From: Marinimicrobium sp. C6131
GTDB lineage: Bacteria > Pseudomonadota > Gammaproteobacteria > Pseudomonadales > Cellvibrionaceae
DNA: 64,000 nucleotides
Direction of reading: 5' to 3'
Assembly (NCBI RefSeq): GCF_026153455.1
Contig: NZ_CP110629.1
Location: forward strand, 1,426,001-1,490,000
Under the pieces are notes generated by a model that was given only the letters and a program-made list of their open reading frames with translations, searched no databases and had not been told where the DNA came from. Shown here piece by piece: positions 1-7,537 of this stretch. A program made the position numbers and the translations under genes. Position 1 is the first letter of the stretch. Each line of letters opens with the position of its first letter.

Positions 1-11
1 GTGCGGGTCAA

Positions 12-845
12 TCACGTTGCAAAACCGGGAAGTTCCCACACGGGCCGGCAGCGCTCCGGCAAGGGGCCGAAATTCCCCAACTCCTGCCAGGGGGCATCCG
101 GCCGGTGAAAATCACTGCCACAGGAGGCCGCGAGCCCCTCCCGCTCGGCGATACGGGCCAGATCCTCGGCAACGCCTGAGGGTTGCTGTCCGCTGACCAC
201 CTCCAGGGCATCGCCACCGAGGTCGGCGAAATCCGAAATCAGGGCACACATTTTGGTCCGGGTCAGAGTGTATTTCTTCGGATGGGCCAGCACCGCCAGG
301 CCACCGGCCCCGTGAATCCAGCCAATCACCTGTTCAATACCCGGCCACTGAAATTTCACATCGGCCGGTTTACCGGCGCCGAGATACTTCTTGAAGGCGG
401 CCCCCACGTCCTTTACTTTACCCTGAGCCACCAGAAACTGGGCAAAGTGGGGGCGTCCCAGCTGGCCACCGCCGGATTCGCTCCGGGCCCCGGCCAGTGC
501 ACCGGGAATGCCCAGTTGCTCAAGCCGTTCGGCAATCGCCTCCGCCCGACTCTGCCGGGCCTGCTGCTGCGCCTGTATGGCCGCCTGCAGGTCCGGCGAC
601 TCGATATCGATGCCCAGCCCGACAATATGGACGCCGCCTTTGCCCCACTGGCTGGAGAACTCAATACCGGGAATCAGTGTCAGACCGACATCGGCTGCGG
701 CGAGCCGGGCCCGGTTCACACCCTCGACGGTATCGTGGTCGGTCAACGCCAGCGCGGACACACCCTGCGCCCTGGCTCTCGACATCAGCGCCTCAGGGCT
801 TAAAATACCGTCTGAGCAGTGACTGTGGCTGTGTAAATCGTACAA
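12..845 (-). CDS. rnm: PHP-domain phosphoesterase, RNase AM (YciV/TrpH) family
   Basis: 277-aa PHP-domain metal-dependent phosphoesterase. The N-terminal metal site HSHSHCSD (residues 5-12), the following DHDTVEG motif, AHPKK near residue 190 and GSDFH near residue 242 are all visible, so the trinuclear metal site looks complete. Family knowledge: E. coli YciV (RNase AM) is a 5'-3' exoribonuclease that matures the 5' ends of rRNA and digests short oligonucleotides. The gene faces away from the VC0807-family gene at 943, leaving a divergent promoter gap of about 100 bp. Assignment to the family is firm; RNase activity here is inferred from homology. Confidence 0.85.
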   Translation of the reverse strand: MYDLHSHSHCSDGILSPEALMSRARAQGVSALALTDHDTVEGVNRARLAAADVGLTLIPGIEFSSQWGKGGVHIVGLGIDIESPDLQAAIQAQQQARQSRAEAIAERLEQLGIPGALAGARSESGGGQLGRPHFAQFLVAQGKVKDVGAAFKKYLGAGKPADVKFQWPGIEQVIGWIHGAGGLAVLAHPKKYTLTRTKMCALISDFADLGGDALEVVSGQQPSGVAEDLARIAEREGLAASCGSDFHRPDAPWQELGNFGPLPERCRPVWELPGFAT

Positions 846-942
846 AAACAGGGCTCCCGCCGTAAAAGCGGCATTATGGCACGTCTGAACGCCCGGGAGC
901 CAACGAACCTTGCAACCCCTGACTTACAACATCGAGGCCTGA

Positions 943-1683
943 ATGACCGACAGCGACAGCGTCACCGAGAAATCCACCAAGCTCGGACCCAACCCCAAGC
1001 GGGAAAGCCTGTTGGCCAACCTGCTGTTGAATATTGTGATTCCCACCATCATTCTGACCAAATTCAGCGGTGAGGAGCACCTGGGGATCAAAATGGGCAT
1101 TGTGGTCGCCCTTGCCTTCCCGCTGGTCTATGGCGCGCGGGATTTTATGGTCAGCCGCAAGCTCAATGTGTTTTCCGCACTGGGGTTTGTCAGTATTCTG
1201 CTGACCGGCGGTATCAGCCTACTGGAGCTGGATCCACAGTACATTGCCATCAAGGAGGCCGCCATCCCCGGTCTGATCGGTCTGGCCACCCTGCTTTCGC
1301 TGAAAACCCGGTACCCGCTGGTCAAGACGTTTCTGTACAACGACAAAGTGCTCAAGGTCCACAAGGTCGCCGCCGCTCTGCGCGAGTACGGCAATGAGAC
1401 AGCCTTTGAGCGGACCCTGCGCAATGCGTCCTATCTCATTGCGGGTTCGTTTTTCCTCTCGTCGTTTTTGAACTATCTCCTGGCCAAGCTCATTCTGGTG
1501 AGCGATCCCGGCACCGTCGCTTTCAACGAGGAGCTGGGTAAAATGACGGCACTCAGCTTTCCGGTCATTGCCGTCCCCGCCATGCTGGTCATGATGTTCG
1601 CCCTGTTCTACTTATTCCGCCGGATTCGACACCTGACCCATCTGGGCCTGGACGAAGTCATCAACGACGGAAGCAACGACTGA
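943..1683 (+). CDS. VC0807-family inner-membrane protein
   Basis: 246-aa integral membrane protein with about five or six hydrophobic segments (roughly residues 26-42, 46-62, 72-90, 98-116, 158-180 and 200-222) and a charged hydrophilic N-terminus. It resembles the VC0807 family, distantly related to septation/intracellular-transport proteins of the YciB type. No catalytic motif is seen and the function is unknown. The start ATG directly follows a TGA. A YciI gene follows 29 bp downstream on the same strand and is probably co-transcribed; in E. coli yciB and yciI are also neighbours, which fits a conserved context. Confidence 0.6.
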   Translation: MTDSDSVTEKSTKLGPNPKRESLLANLLLNIVIPTIILTKFSGEEHLGIKMGIVVALAFPLVYGARDFMVSRKLNVFSALGFVSILLTGGISLLELDPQYIAIKEAAIPGLIGLATLLSLKTRYPLVKTFLYNDKVLKVHKVAAALREYGNETAFERTLRNASYLIAGSFFLSSFLNYLLAKLILVSDPGTVAFNEELGKMTALSFPVIAVPAMLVMMFALFYLFRRIRHLTHLGLDEVINDGSND

Positions 1684-1712
1684 CCCGGAACCCATGCACT
1701 CAAGGAGCCACC

Positions 1713-2012
1713 ATGTTTTATGCCATAATCAGTGAAGATGTGCCCGATAGCCTGGAGAAACGCAAAGGCGCTCGTACGGATCACCTGGCCCGACTGAACG
1801 CCCTGAAAGAAGCGGGTCGCCTGTTGCTTGCCGGGCCTCACCCCGCCACCGACAGTGAAGACCCCGGCCCGGCCGGTTTTACCGGCAGCCTGGTGGTCGC
1901 CGAGTTTGCCTCACTGGAGGAAGCCCGGGCCTGGGCGGACGCGGATCCCTACGTCGCCGCCGGCGTCTATGCCAGGGTCGCCGTCAAGCCGTTCAAGCGG
2001 GTACTACCGTGA
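1713..2012 (+). CDS. YciI family protein
   Basis: 99-aa single-domain YciI-like protein with a ferredoxin-like dimeric alpha/beta-barrel fold. It has the usual MFYAII N-terminus, a conserved His near residue 24 (ARTDHLARL), AGPHPA, and the DPYVAAGVY segment carrying the family Asp. Some YciI-like enzymes are dehalogenases or lyases, but the E. coli protein has no settled role. An AAGGAG-type ribosome site lies just upstream. It probably forms a transcription unit with the VC0807-family gene before it. Family assignment is good; substrate unknown. Confidence 0.85.
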   Translation: MFYAIISEDVPDSLEKRKGARTDHLARLNALKEAGRLLLAGPHPATDSEDPGPAGFTGSLVVAEFASLEEARAWADADPYVAAGVYARVAVKPFKRVLP

Positions 2013-2067
2013 CGGTGACAGCGGCACACCCTGGACCCTTGAGGCCGAAATTTGTGGCCTGTGCCAC

Positions 2068-2095
2068 TTGGTTTGTGCCGACTTTGGCGTACAAT
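2068..2095 (+). promoter_or_regulatory. Putative sigma-70 promoter for the SH3-domain gene
   Basis: A TTGGTT hexamer (2068-2073), a 16-nt spacer and TACAAT (2090-2095) lie 43 bp before the GTG start of the SH3-domain gene. The match is good but untested; it would make that gene, the PPIase and pdxJ one operon. Confidence 0.4.
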
Positions 2096-2137
2096 CCCGA
2101 CGTTTAAACCTACTTCCATAAGACTACGGGTATCAGC

Positions 2138-2827
2138 GTGAACAAACTTCTGATCAGTCTATGCCTCATTGCCTTGGCCTCGCCGTTATTGAGTGTCTCG
2201 GCCCAGGCTCAGGACCGCTATATTTCCGACGTGCTCTACGTGCCGCTGCGCAGCGGCATGGGCAATCAATACCGGATCGTGCACAGCGGACTGCGCAGTG
2301 GCACCCGCATGGAGCTGGTCCGCGAAGAACAGAGCAGCGACGGTGAAAACTGGAGTCTGGTCCGTCTGGAGGACGGCGAGGAAGGCTGGATCCGCAGCCA
2401 GTTCCTGTTGGACGAGCCCACGGCAGAACTCAAACTGAGTCGAGCCGAGCAGCGTGCACAAAACGCCGCTCGCGAAAGTCAGGCCCTGCGCGATCAATTG
2501 ACCGAGGCACAACAGCAGGTGGCGCAGCTGGAGAGCGAACTGGCCGATGTGCGCACCCGATACGAAGCGCTCCAAGAGGAGCATGAACAACTGCGCACCC
2601 TGTCGTCCGACGCGGTGGGACTGCACGAGCAACACCAGGAGTTGAGTGAGAACTATCAGGTACTGCAGACCCGATACGACGTCATTCAGGCCGATAACGA
2701 GCGACTGAAACGGGATCGTCGCTACCAGGACTGGCTCTTTGGTGGCGGCATTCTGATTGCCGGCGTCATTCTGTCCCTGATATTGCAGGCGATCGGGAAA
2801 CGTCGTCGCCAATCCGAATGGCGTTAG
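2138..2827 (+). CDS. TIGR04211-type SH3-domain protein (YgiM-like)
   Basis: 229-aa envelope protein starting at GTG. Order of parts: signal peptide (about 1-24, ending AQAQ), bacterial SH3 domain (about 27-90, DRYISDVLYVPLRSGMGNQ), a long Glu/Gln-rich coiled coil (about 95-192), and one C-terminal transmembrane helix (about 200-219, WLFGGGILIAGVILSLIL) followed by a basic KRRRQ tail. This is the architecture of YgiM/TIGR04211 proteins, which project into the periplasm from the inner membrane. The molecular role is unclear. The stop codon overlaps the ribosome site of the PPIase gene, so translation may be coupled. Confidence 0.85.
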   Translation: MNKLLISLCLIALASPLLSVSAQAQDRYISDVLYVPLRSGMGNQYRIVHSGLRSGTRMELVREEQSSDGENWSLVRLEDGEEGWIRSQFLLDEPTAELKLSRAEQRAQNAARESQALRDQLTEAQQQVAQLESELADVRTRYEALQEEHEQLRTLSSDAVGLHEQHQELSENYQVLQTRYDVIQADNERLKRDRRYQDWLFGGGILIAGVILSLILQAIGKRRRQSEWR

Positions 2828-2844
2828 AAGGAGTCACCCTTCAC

Positions 2845-3456
2845 ATGAGATTTCTGGCGCTGGTTGGTTTACTCACACTGTCTGCCGGGCTGCGGGCAGA
2901 GGCCGATACCGCCCTACCCCGGGTCGAGCTGACCACGGACGAGGGGACCATCATCCTCGAGCTGTTTCCTGAGCGGGCACCCGCGACCGTGGACAACTTC
3001 CTGCGCTACGTCGATGAAGGTTATTACGAGGGCACCATTTTCCATCGGGTCATTCCCGGTTTTGTGCTCCAGGGCGGAGGCCTGACCTACGACTTCACCC
3101 GCAAGCCGCCACGGGACCCCATCGTCAATGAGTCGGATAACGGCCTGAGCAACAAGCCCATGACCCTGGCGATGGCCCGTCACAGCGATCCGGACAGCGC
3201 CACATCCCAGTTTTACATCAACCTGAACCACAACCCGGGCCTCGATGCCACTGAAGATCGGCCGGGCTACACGGTCTTCGGGCAGGTGGTGGACGGCTAC
3301 GACACCGTGATCACCATTGTCGAGGCACCGAAAGGCAACTACAAACAGTTTCCGGATGCTCCCAATGTGCCCATCCGGATTCTGGACGCTCGCCGGTTGC
3401 CGGACAATGTCAAAACCACCGCGGATGGCGCGGATGGAAAGGAACCCTCGTCATGA
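2845..3456 (+). CDS. Periplasmic peptidyl-prolyl cis-trans isomerase, cyclophilin type
   Basis: 203-aa cyclophilin. The ATG at 2845 is chosen over the in-frame ATG at 2818 because AAGGAG (2828-2833) precedes it and because it begins a clean signal peptide (MRFLALVGLLTLSAGLRAEA). Cyclophilin motifs follow: TVDNFLRYV, FHRVIPGFVLQGGG (with the active-site Arg), ALAMARHSDPDSATSQFYINL-like segment and YTVFGQVVDGYD. It should accelerate prolyl isomerisation during folding of exported proteins, as PpiA does. The C-terminus carries a short acidic tail. The last codon overlaps pdxJ by ATGA, implying translational coupling. Confidence 0.88.
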   Translation: MRFLALVGLLTLSAGLRAEADTALPRVELTTDEGTIILELFPERAPATVDNFLRYVDEGYYEGTIFHRVIPGFVLQGGGLTYDFTRKPPRDPIVNESDNGLSNKPMTLAMARHSDPDSATSQFYINLNHNPGLDATEDRPGYTVFGQVVDGYDTVITIVEAPKGNYKQFPDAPNVPIRILDARRLPDNVKTTADGADGKEPSS

Positions 3457-4217
3457 ATTCCACCAAGCTGAGTGTCAACCTGAACAAGATCGCGCTGATC
3501 CGCAATTCCCGGGAGGGCAACTACCCGGATGTGGCAAGGTTCGGGCAGATCTGTCTGGATGCCGGCGCCGACGGCCTGACCGTTCACCCTCGACCGGATC
3601 AGCGCCACATCCGACCGGACGATGTGTTTGCGCTCAATCAACTGGTTCAGCAACACCCGGGTATCGAATTCAATATCGAAGGCAACCCGAACGCTGAGGC
3701 CATTGGCGCTTACCCCGGCTTCATGGCTCTGGTCCGTCAGACCCGACCCCACCAGTGCACTCTGGTCCCGGACAGCAATGATCAACTGACGTCGGACCAT
3801 GGGTTTGACCTGACCCGCAGTGGCGATGCCCTGCGGCCCATCATTGAGGAACTCCATGAACTGGGGTGTCGGGTCAGTCTGTTCATGGACCCGGATCCGG
3901 CACAGATCGACCTGGCCCGCACTATCGGTGCCGACCGGATCGAGCTTTACACCGGCCCGTATGCGGCCGCGCACAAAGCACACAATTCCGAGTTGCACAC
4001 GCTTCTGGAACAATACCGGGCCGCCACCGAGCACGCCCGTCATATCGGACTCGGAGTCAACGCCGGACATGATCTGAACCTGGATAACCTCGGGCAGTTT
4101 CTGCATATCCCGGGCATTGATGAGGTGTCCATTGGCCACGCCCTGACTGTCGACGCACTGACCATGGGCATGGCCACCGCAGTTCACGCCTACCTTAGGC
4201 TCTGTCACCACCGGTGA
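3453..4217 (+). CDS. pdxJ: Pyridoxine 5'-phosphate synthase
   Basis: 254-aa PdxJ, the TIM-barrel enzyme that condenses 1-deoxy-D-xylulose 5-phosphate with 3-amino-2-oxopropyl phosphate to pyridoxine 5'-phosphate, the last ring-closing step of DXP-dependent vitamin B6 synthesis. Visible signatures are the N-terminal LSVNLNKIALIRNSR, TVHPRPDQRHI, FNIEGNP (active-site Glu), CTLVPD, RVSLFMDPD, RIELYTGPYA, GVNAGHDLN and ISIGHAL-like EVSIGHAL. Length is normal for the family (about 240-250). It overlaps the preceding PPIase gene by 4 bp instead of following recO, its neighbour in E. coli. Confidence 0.96.
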   Translation: MNSTKLSVNLNKIALIRNSREGNYPDVARFGQICLDAGADGLTVHPRPDQRHIRPDDVFALNQLVQQHPGIEFNIEGNPNAEAIGAYPGFMALVRQTRPHQCTLVPDSNDQLTSDHGFDLTRSGDALRPIIEELHELGCRVSLFMDPDPAQIDLARTIGADRIELYTGPYAAAHKAHNSELHTLLEQYRAATEHARHIGLGVNAGHDLNLDNLGQFLHIPGIDEVSIGHALTVDALTMGMATAVHAYLRLCHHR

Positions 4218-4313
4218 GCCGGGCAGGCGCCCCCGGAACGCAAGTGCCATTTTATCGGCTATCCTTAAGGTGAAGACAGACGGTTTTACCTGCCGCAAAC
4301 AAAGGAGTCAGCC

Positions 4314-4727
4314 ATGCATTCCATTTTGGTAAAAGACTACATGCAGCCGGCCACCCATGCCATCTCAGTAACTGCCAACACAGCGGAGGTGGTCGAACGG
4401 TTACTGAAGAGCGGCTTGACCGGCGTGCCGGTTATTGATGAGCGCGAAGCGGTCGTGGGCTTCGTATCGGAGCAGGACTGCATCAAGGAAATGCTCAACG
4501 ATGCTTTTTTTTGCGAGGAACCGGCCAGTGTCAGTAAGCTGATGAGTCACAACGTGCTGACCGTCACACCCAACACCAGCATTGTCGAACTCGCCCAGAC
4601 GATGATGCGCGAAAAACCCAAAAACTACCCGGTGGTCAGTGATGGCAAGCTGGTGGGCATCATTACCCGGCGACACGTTCTGCAGGCGTTGATTGACAAC
4701 GATGAAGACTGCTATTTGCGAACCTGA
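4314..4727 (+). CDS. CBS-domain protein
   Basis: 137-aa protein consisting of a tandem pair of CBS domains (about 8-62 and 74-130), with GVPVIDER, VVGFVSEQDCI, NYPVVSDGKLVGIITRRHVL. Such stand-alone pairs bind adenosyl ligands and act as sensor or regulatory modules; the partner is unknown. An AAGGAG ribosome site precedes the ATG. It stands about 100 bp after pdxJ and 150 bp before the methyltransferase gene, so it may be monocistronic. Confidence 0.85.
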   Translation: MHSILVKDYMQPATHAISVTANTAEVVERLLKSGLTGVPVIDEREAVVGFVSEQDCIKEMLNDAFFCEEPASVSKLMSHNVLTVTPNTSIVELAQTMMREKPKNYPVVSDGKLVGIITRRHVLQALIDNDEDCYLRT

Positions 4728-4880
4728 TCGCACGGTGGACCGAGCGCGGCTTCCGGGCGATCTGTCAAGACGAGCCGCACAGCCGGCTCGTCACACCAAA
4801 CACTGCATTGCCCTCCAAACAGACAGCGAAGTGGCCAACACGCTATAATCCGGAGCCACATTTCTCCAACGACGGTCACT

Positions 4881-5672
4881 ATGCCCAAGCCAGACAAACC
4901 CCATCAGGACTCGGCCTCCTATCGAGCCAAGAAACAGTTTTTTGATTCGTTGCTGACGGTCTATGGCCGCAAGCCGGTGCTCGAGGCGTTGCGCGACCCG
5001 GCGGTCAAACTGTTTCGCCTGCACCTGGCCGAGAGCAACAAACCCACCGGCATTCTCGATGAGATCGTGGGAATCGCCAAGTCACAGGGTGCGGATATTC
5101 ACTACCATGACCGCAAGTCGTTGTCGCGGATCTCCAAAAACAGCAAGCAGGATCAAGGGGTGGCGGCGGATCTGCAGTGCCGGGCTTATCAATCTCTCGA
5201 CCAGTTTCTGAAGCAACCGCCTCGCCCTGATTTCCGCCTGTTGGCGCTGGACCGGATCACCAATCCGCAAAACCTGGGGATGATCATCCGTTCGGCGTGT
5301 GCGGGTAATGTGGACGGTATTCTGTTACCGCAAAAAGGCGGAGCACAGATTGATGCTCTGGTGATCAAGGCGAGCGCGGGCACGGTGTTCCGGGCTCCGA
5401 TCATTCACTGCCCTACTCTGCCCGAGGCGCTTGCCAATCTCAGAGAAACCGGCGCCACCATCTGCGCGCTGTCATCGCACGCGAAACAGACGCTGGGCAA
5501 CTTCAAACCAACCGGTGGCAGTGTCTATGTGTTGGGCAATGAAACGGAGGGGGTTTCGGCGGAGACGGCCAGGCACTGCAACCACCAGCTTTCCATCCCG
5601 ATGAACAACGGCGTCGAGTCACTCAACGTAGCGGTCACGGCCGCCCTGATCGCCTTTCAGGACGCTATCTGA
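4881..5672 (+). CDS. TrmH/SpoU-family RNA 2'-O-methyltransferase
   Basis: 263-aa SPOUT methyltransferase. An N-terminal substrate-binding domain (about 25-105, VYGRKPVLEALRD) is followed by the SpoU knot domain with the three motifs LDRITNPQNLGMIIRSA (motif 1), VYVLGNETEGVS (motif 2) and LSIPMNNGVESLNVAVTAAL (motif 3). These predict SAM-dependent ribose methylation of rRNA or tRNA. It is close to RlmB/YfiF-type proteins, but the exact nucleotide cannot be read from sequence. A TATAAT (4844-4849) about 30 bp upstream is a likely -10 element. Confidence 0.85.
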   Translation: MPKPDKPHQDSASYRAKKQFFDSLLTVYGRKPVLEALRDPAVKLFRLHLAESNKPTGILDEIVGIAKSQGADIHYHDRKSLSRISKNSKQDQGVAADLQCRAYQSLDQFLKQPPRPDFRLLALDRITNPQNLGMIIRSACAGNVDGILLPQKGGAQIDALVIKASAGTVFRAPIIHCPTLPEALANLRETGATICALSSHAKQTLGNFKPTGGSVYVLGNETEGVSAETARHCNHQLSIPMNNGVESLNVAVTAALIAFQDAI

Positions 5673-5701
5673 GGTTCTCCTTGCTCGTACTTTGTAGTGT
5701 G

Positions 5702-5794
5702 TGCTGCCGGAGGGTAGGCCCCCTTTGAGACACGCTGTTACGTGAGTTTGCATCACGCCCGGGCCGTTGAGGGGGATTACCCTCCCGCAGCACA
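5702..5794. repeat. Long imperfect palindrome between convergent genes (element E)
   Basis: Two 24-nt arms (5702-5725 and 5771-5794) match as inverted repeats at 21 of 24 positions and enclose a 45-nt loop. Read on the minus strand, the loop end resembles the 3' core end of elements A-D (GTAACAGCGTGTCT against TTTACGGCGTGTCT). It may be a decayed member of that family or simply a large bidirectional transcription stop between the convergent methyltransferase and amtB genes. Confidence 0.55.
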
Positions 5795-5872
5795 ACCTAC
5801 AGGGTTGCCAAACGAGATTGTTACACCCACACAATACGAAGCACCATGAGAAGGTGCTAGAAAAACTGGCTT

Positions 5873-7171
5873 TTACAACTTATACCCTTCCTCTTCATGA
5901 TGGGTAATATCCAGGCCAATCAATTCTTCTTCGCGAGTCACCCGCAATCCGGAGGTCAGAACACCGGTCACTTTCAACAGAATGAAGGTCACCACCCCGG
6001 TGTACACCGTTGCCACAACAACGCCGACCACCTGGACCCCGAACTGCTGCCCCATCGTCTCGATACCCTCGGCAAACCCCTGACCACTGAACACACCCAG
6101 TTGAGTCGAAGCAAAGACACCGGCCAACAGCGTACCCAGCATACCGCCGACCCCGTGTACCGGAAACACATCCAGCGAATCATCAATCTTGAACACCCGC
6201 TTCATCGCCTGGGTCGCGTAGAAACAGACAATGCCTGCCGAAACGCCGATAATCAGAGCACCGCCGGGACCCACAAAGCCGGACGCCGGGGTGATGGTGC
6301 CCAGACCGGCGACCATGCCGGTCACGATGCCCAGCACGCTCGGGCGACCGAACTTCACCCACTCCATCGTCATCCAGGCCAGCGAGCCGGCGGCGGCAGA
6401 GATGTGAGTCACCAACATCGCCATGCTGGCATCGCCATTGGCCGCCAGGGCGCTGCCACCGTTAAAGCCGAACCAGCCCACCCAGAGCATACCGGCACCG
6501 GTGACGGTCATGGTCATGTTGTGAGGAGGCATCGCGGTTTTCGGGAAGCCGTCCCGTGGCCCCAGAACCAGCGCCGCCACCAAGGCCGCCACCCCGGCGG
6601 TAATGTGCACAACAATACCACCGGCGAAATCCAGTACCCCCATGGCGCCCAACCAGCCGCCGCCCCAGACCCAGTGACAGATCGGAAAGTACACACCGAA
6701 CAGCCACAGCGTCGAGAAAATCAGGACCGCCGAGAATTTCATCCGCTCGGCGAAGGCGCCCACAATCAGCGCGGGTGTGATCACGGCAAAGGTCATCTGA
6801 AACAGGCTGAACAGGCTCTCGGGAATATCGCCAGACAGGGAGTCCGACTCCATACCCGAAAACAGGATCCGGCTCGCGTCGCCAATCCAGGCGTTGCCTT
6901 CGCCGAAGCTCAGGCTGTACCCGGCCACCAGCCAGATCAGTGAGGCGATACAGGCGATCGCGAAACACTGCATCAGAATCGACAGAATATTTTTCGACCG
7001 GACCAGACCGCCATAGAACAGCGACAAGCCGGGCAAGGTCATAAACAGAACCAGGGCCGTTGCCGTCATGATCCAGGCGGTATTGGCGCCACTGAGTTCC
7101 GCTTGTGCCAGCGCGGTACCCGGTAGCAGTGCCAGGGTGATCAACCCGAAAGCGACAGGTCGCTTGTTCAT
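5873..7171 (-). CDS. amtB: Ammonium transporter
   Basis: 432-aa Amt/MEP/Rh channel. A signal-like N-terminus (MNKRPVAFGLITLALLPGTALAQA) precedes eleven predicted membrane helices. Family signatures include GLSLFYGGLVRSKN, the Phe-gate region, HITAGVAALVAALVLG carrying the first pore His (about 190), GWFGFNGGSALAANGDA, and FPVHGVGGMLGTLLAGVFA carrying the second pore His. It conducts NH3/NH4+ across the inner membrane. No glnK/PII gene adjoins it, unlike the usual glnK-amtB pair. Upstream lie a sigma-54-type promoter and an NtrC-like site, so expression under nitrogen limitation is likely. Confidence 0.95.
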   Translation of the reverse strand: MNKRPVAFGLITLALLPGTALAQAELSGANTAWIMTATALVLFMTLPGLSLFYGGLVRSKNILSILMQCFAIACIASLIWLVAGYSLSFGEGNAWIGDASRILFSGMESDSLSGDIPESLFSLFQMTFAVITPALIVGAFAERMKFSAVLIFSTLWLFGVYFPICHWVWGGGWLGAMGVLDFAGGIVVHITAGVAALVAALVLGPRDGFPKTAMPPHNMTMTVTGAGMLWVGWFGFNGGSALAANGDASMAMLVTHISAAAGSLAWMTMEWVKFGRPSVLGIVTGMVAGLGTITPASGFVGPGGALIIGVSAGIVCFYATQAMKRVFKIDDSLDVFPVHGVGGMLGTLLAGVFASTQLGVFSGQGFAEGIETMGQQFGVQVVGVVVATVYTGVVTFILLKVTGVLTSGLRVTREEELIGLDITHHEEEGYKL

Positions 7172-7353
7172 ACGCTCATCCTCATTTTGTGTGTCGGCCC
7201 AAGGTCGCCGACTATTATTGAGTCACTGCAATGCCCCCGATCGGTGCAGACAAGCGAGGGCAACCCACTGAAAGTACGGGCAACACCGACCGGTCAATTC
7301 CGGCAACCGGAACCTCCGAAGACGGCGTTACACCAGAGTGCAGAGCGCTTTGG

Positions 7354-7372
7354 AAAGCAGGAATCGTGCCTC
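7354..7372 (-). promoter_or_regulatory. Putative sigma-54 promoter of amtB
   Basis: On the minus strand the sequence GAGGCACGATTCCTGCTTT has the invariant GG and GC separated by exactly 10 nt, close to the consensus TGGCACG-N4-TTGCW. It would start transcription near 7345, giving amtB a leader of about 175 nt. Assignment rests on the motif and the gene's function. Confidence 0.6.
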
Positions 7373-7434
7373 AACATTTTTTCTTTTTATATCAATGAGT
7401 TAAAGAATTCACCGGGCAAAACCATCGATAATTG

Positions 7435-7449
7435 GCACCAACACTGTGC
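7435..7449. promoter_or_regulatory. Putative NtrC-binding site
   Basis: GCACCAACACTGTGC matches the classical NtrC palindrome GCACCAAAATGGTGC at 12 of 15 positions. Its centre is about 97 bp upstream of the start predicted from the sigma-54 promoter, the usual enhancer distance. Additional GCAC/GTGC half-sites follow to 7470. The rest of the 366-bp gap between amtB and the transglutaminase gene shows no coding signal. Confidence 0.5.
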
Positions 7450-7537
7450 ACAGCGGGCACTGTTGTGCACCACATAAGAACACAATGCAGGAGAATTGCC
7501 CGATCAACGGGCGTCCGGCGAAGCGGGCGCACCAGGA

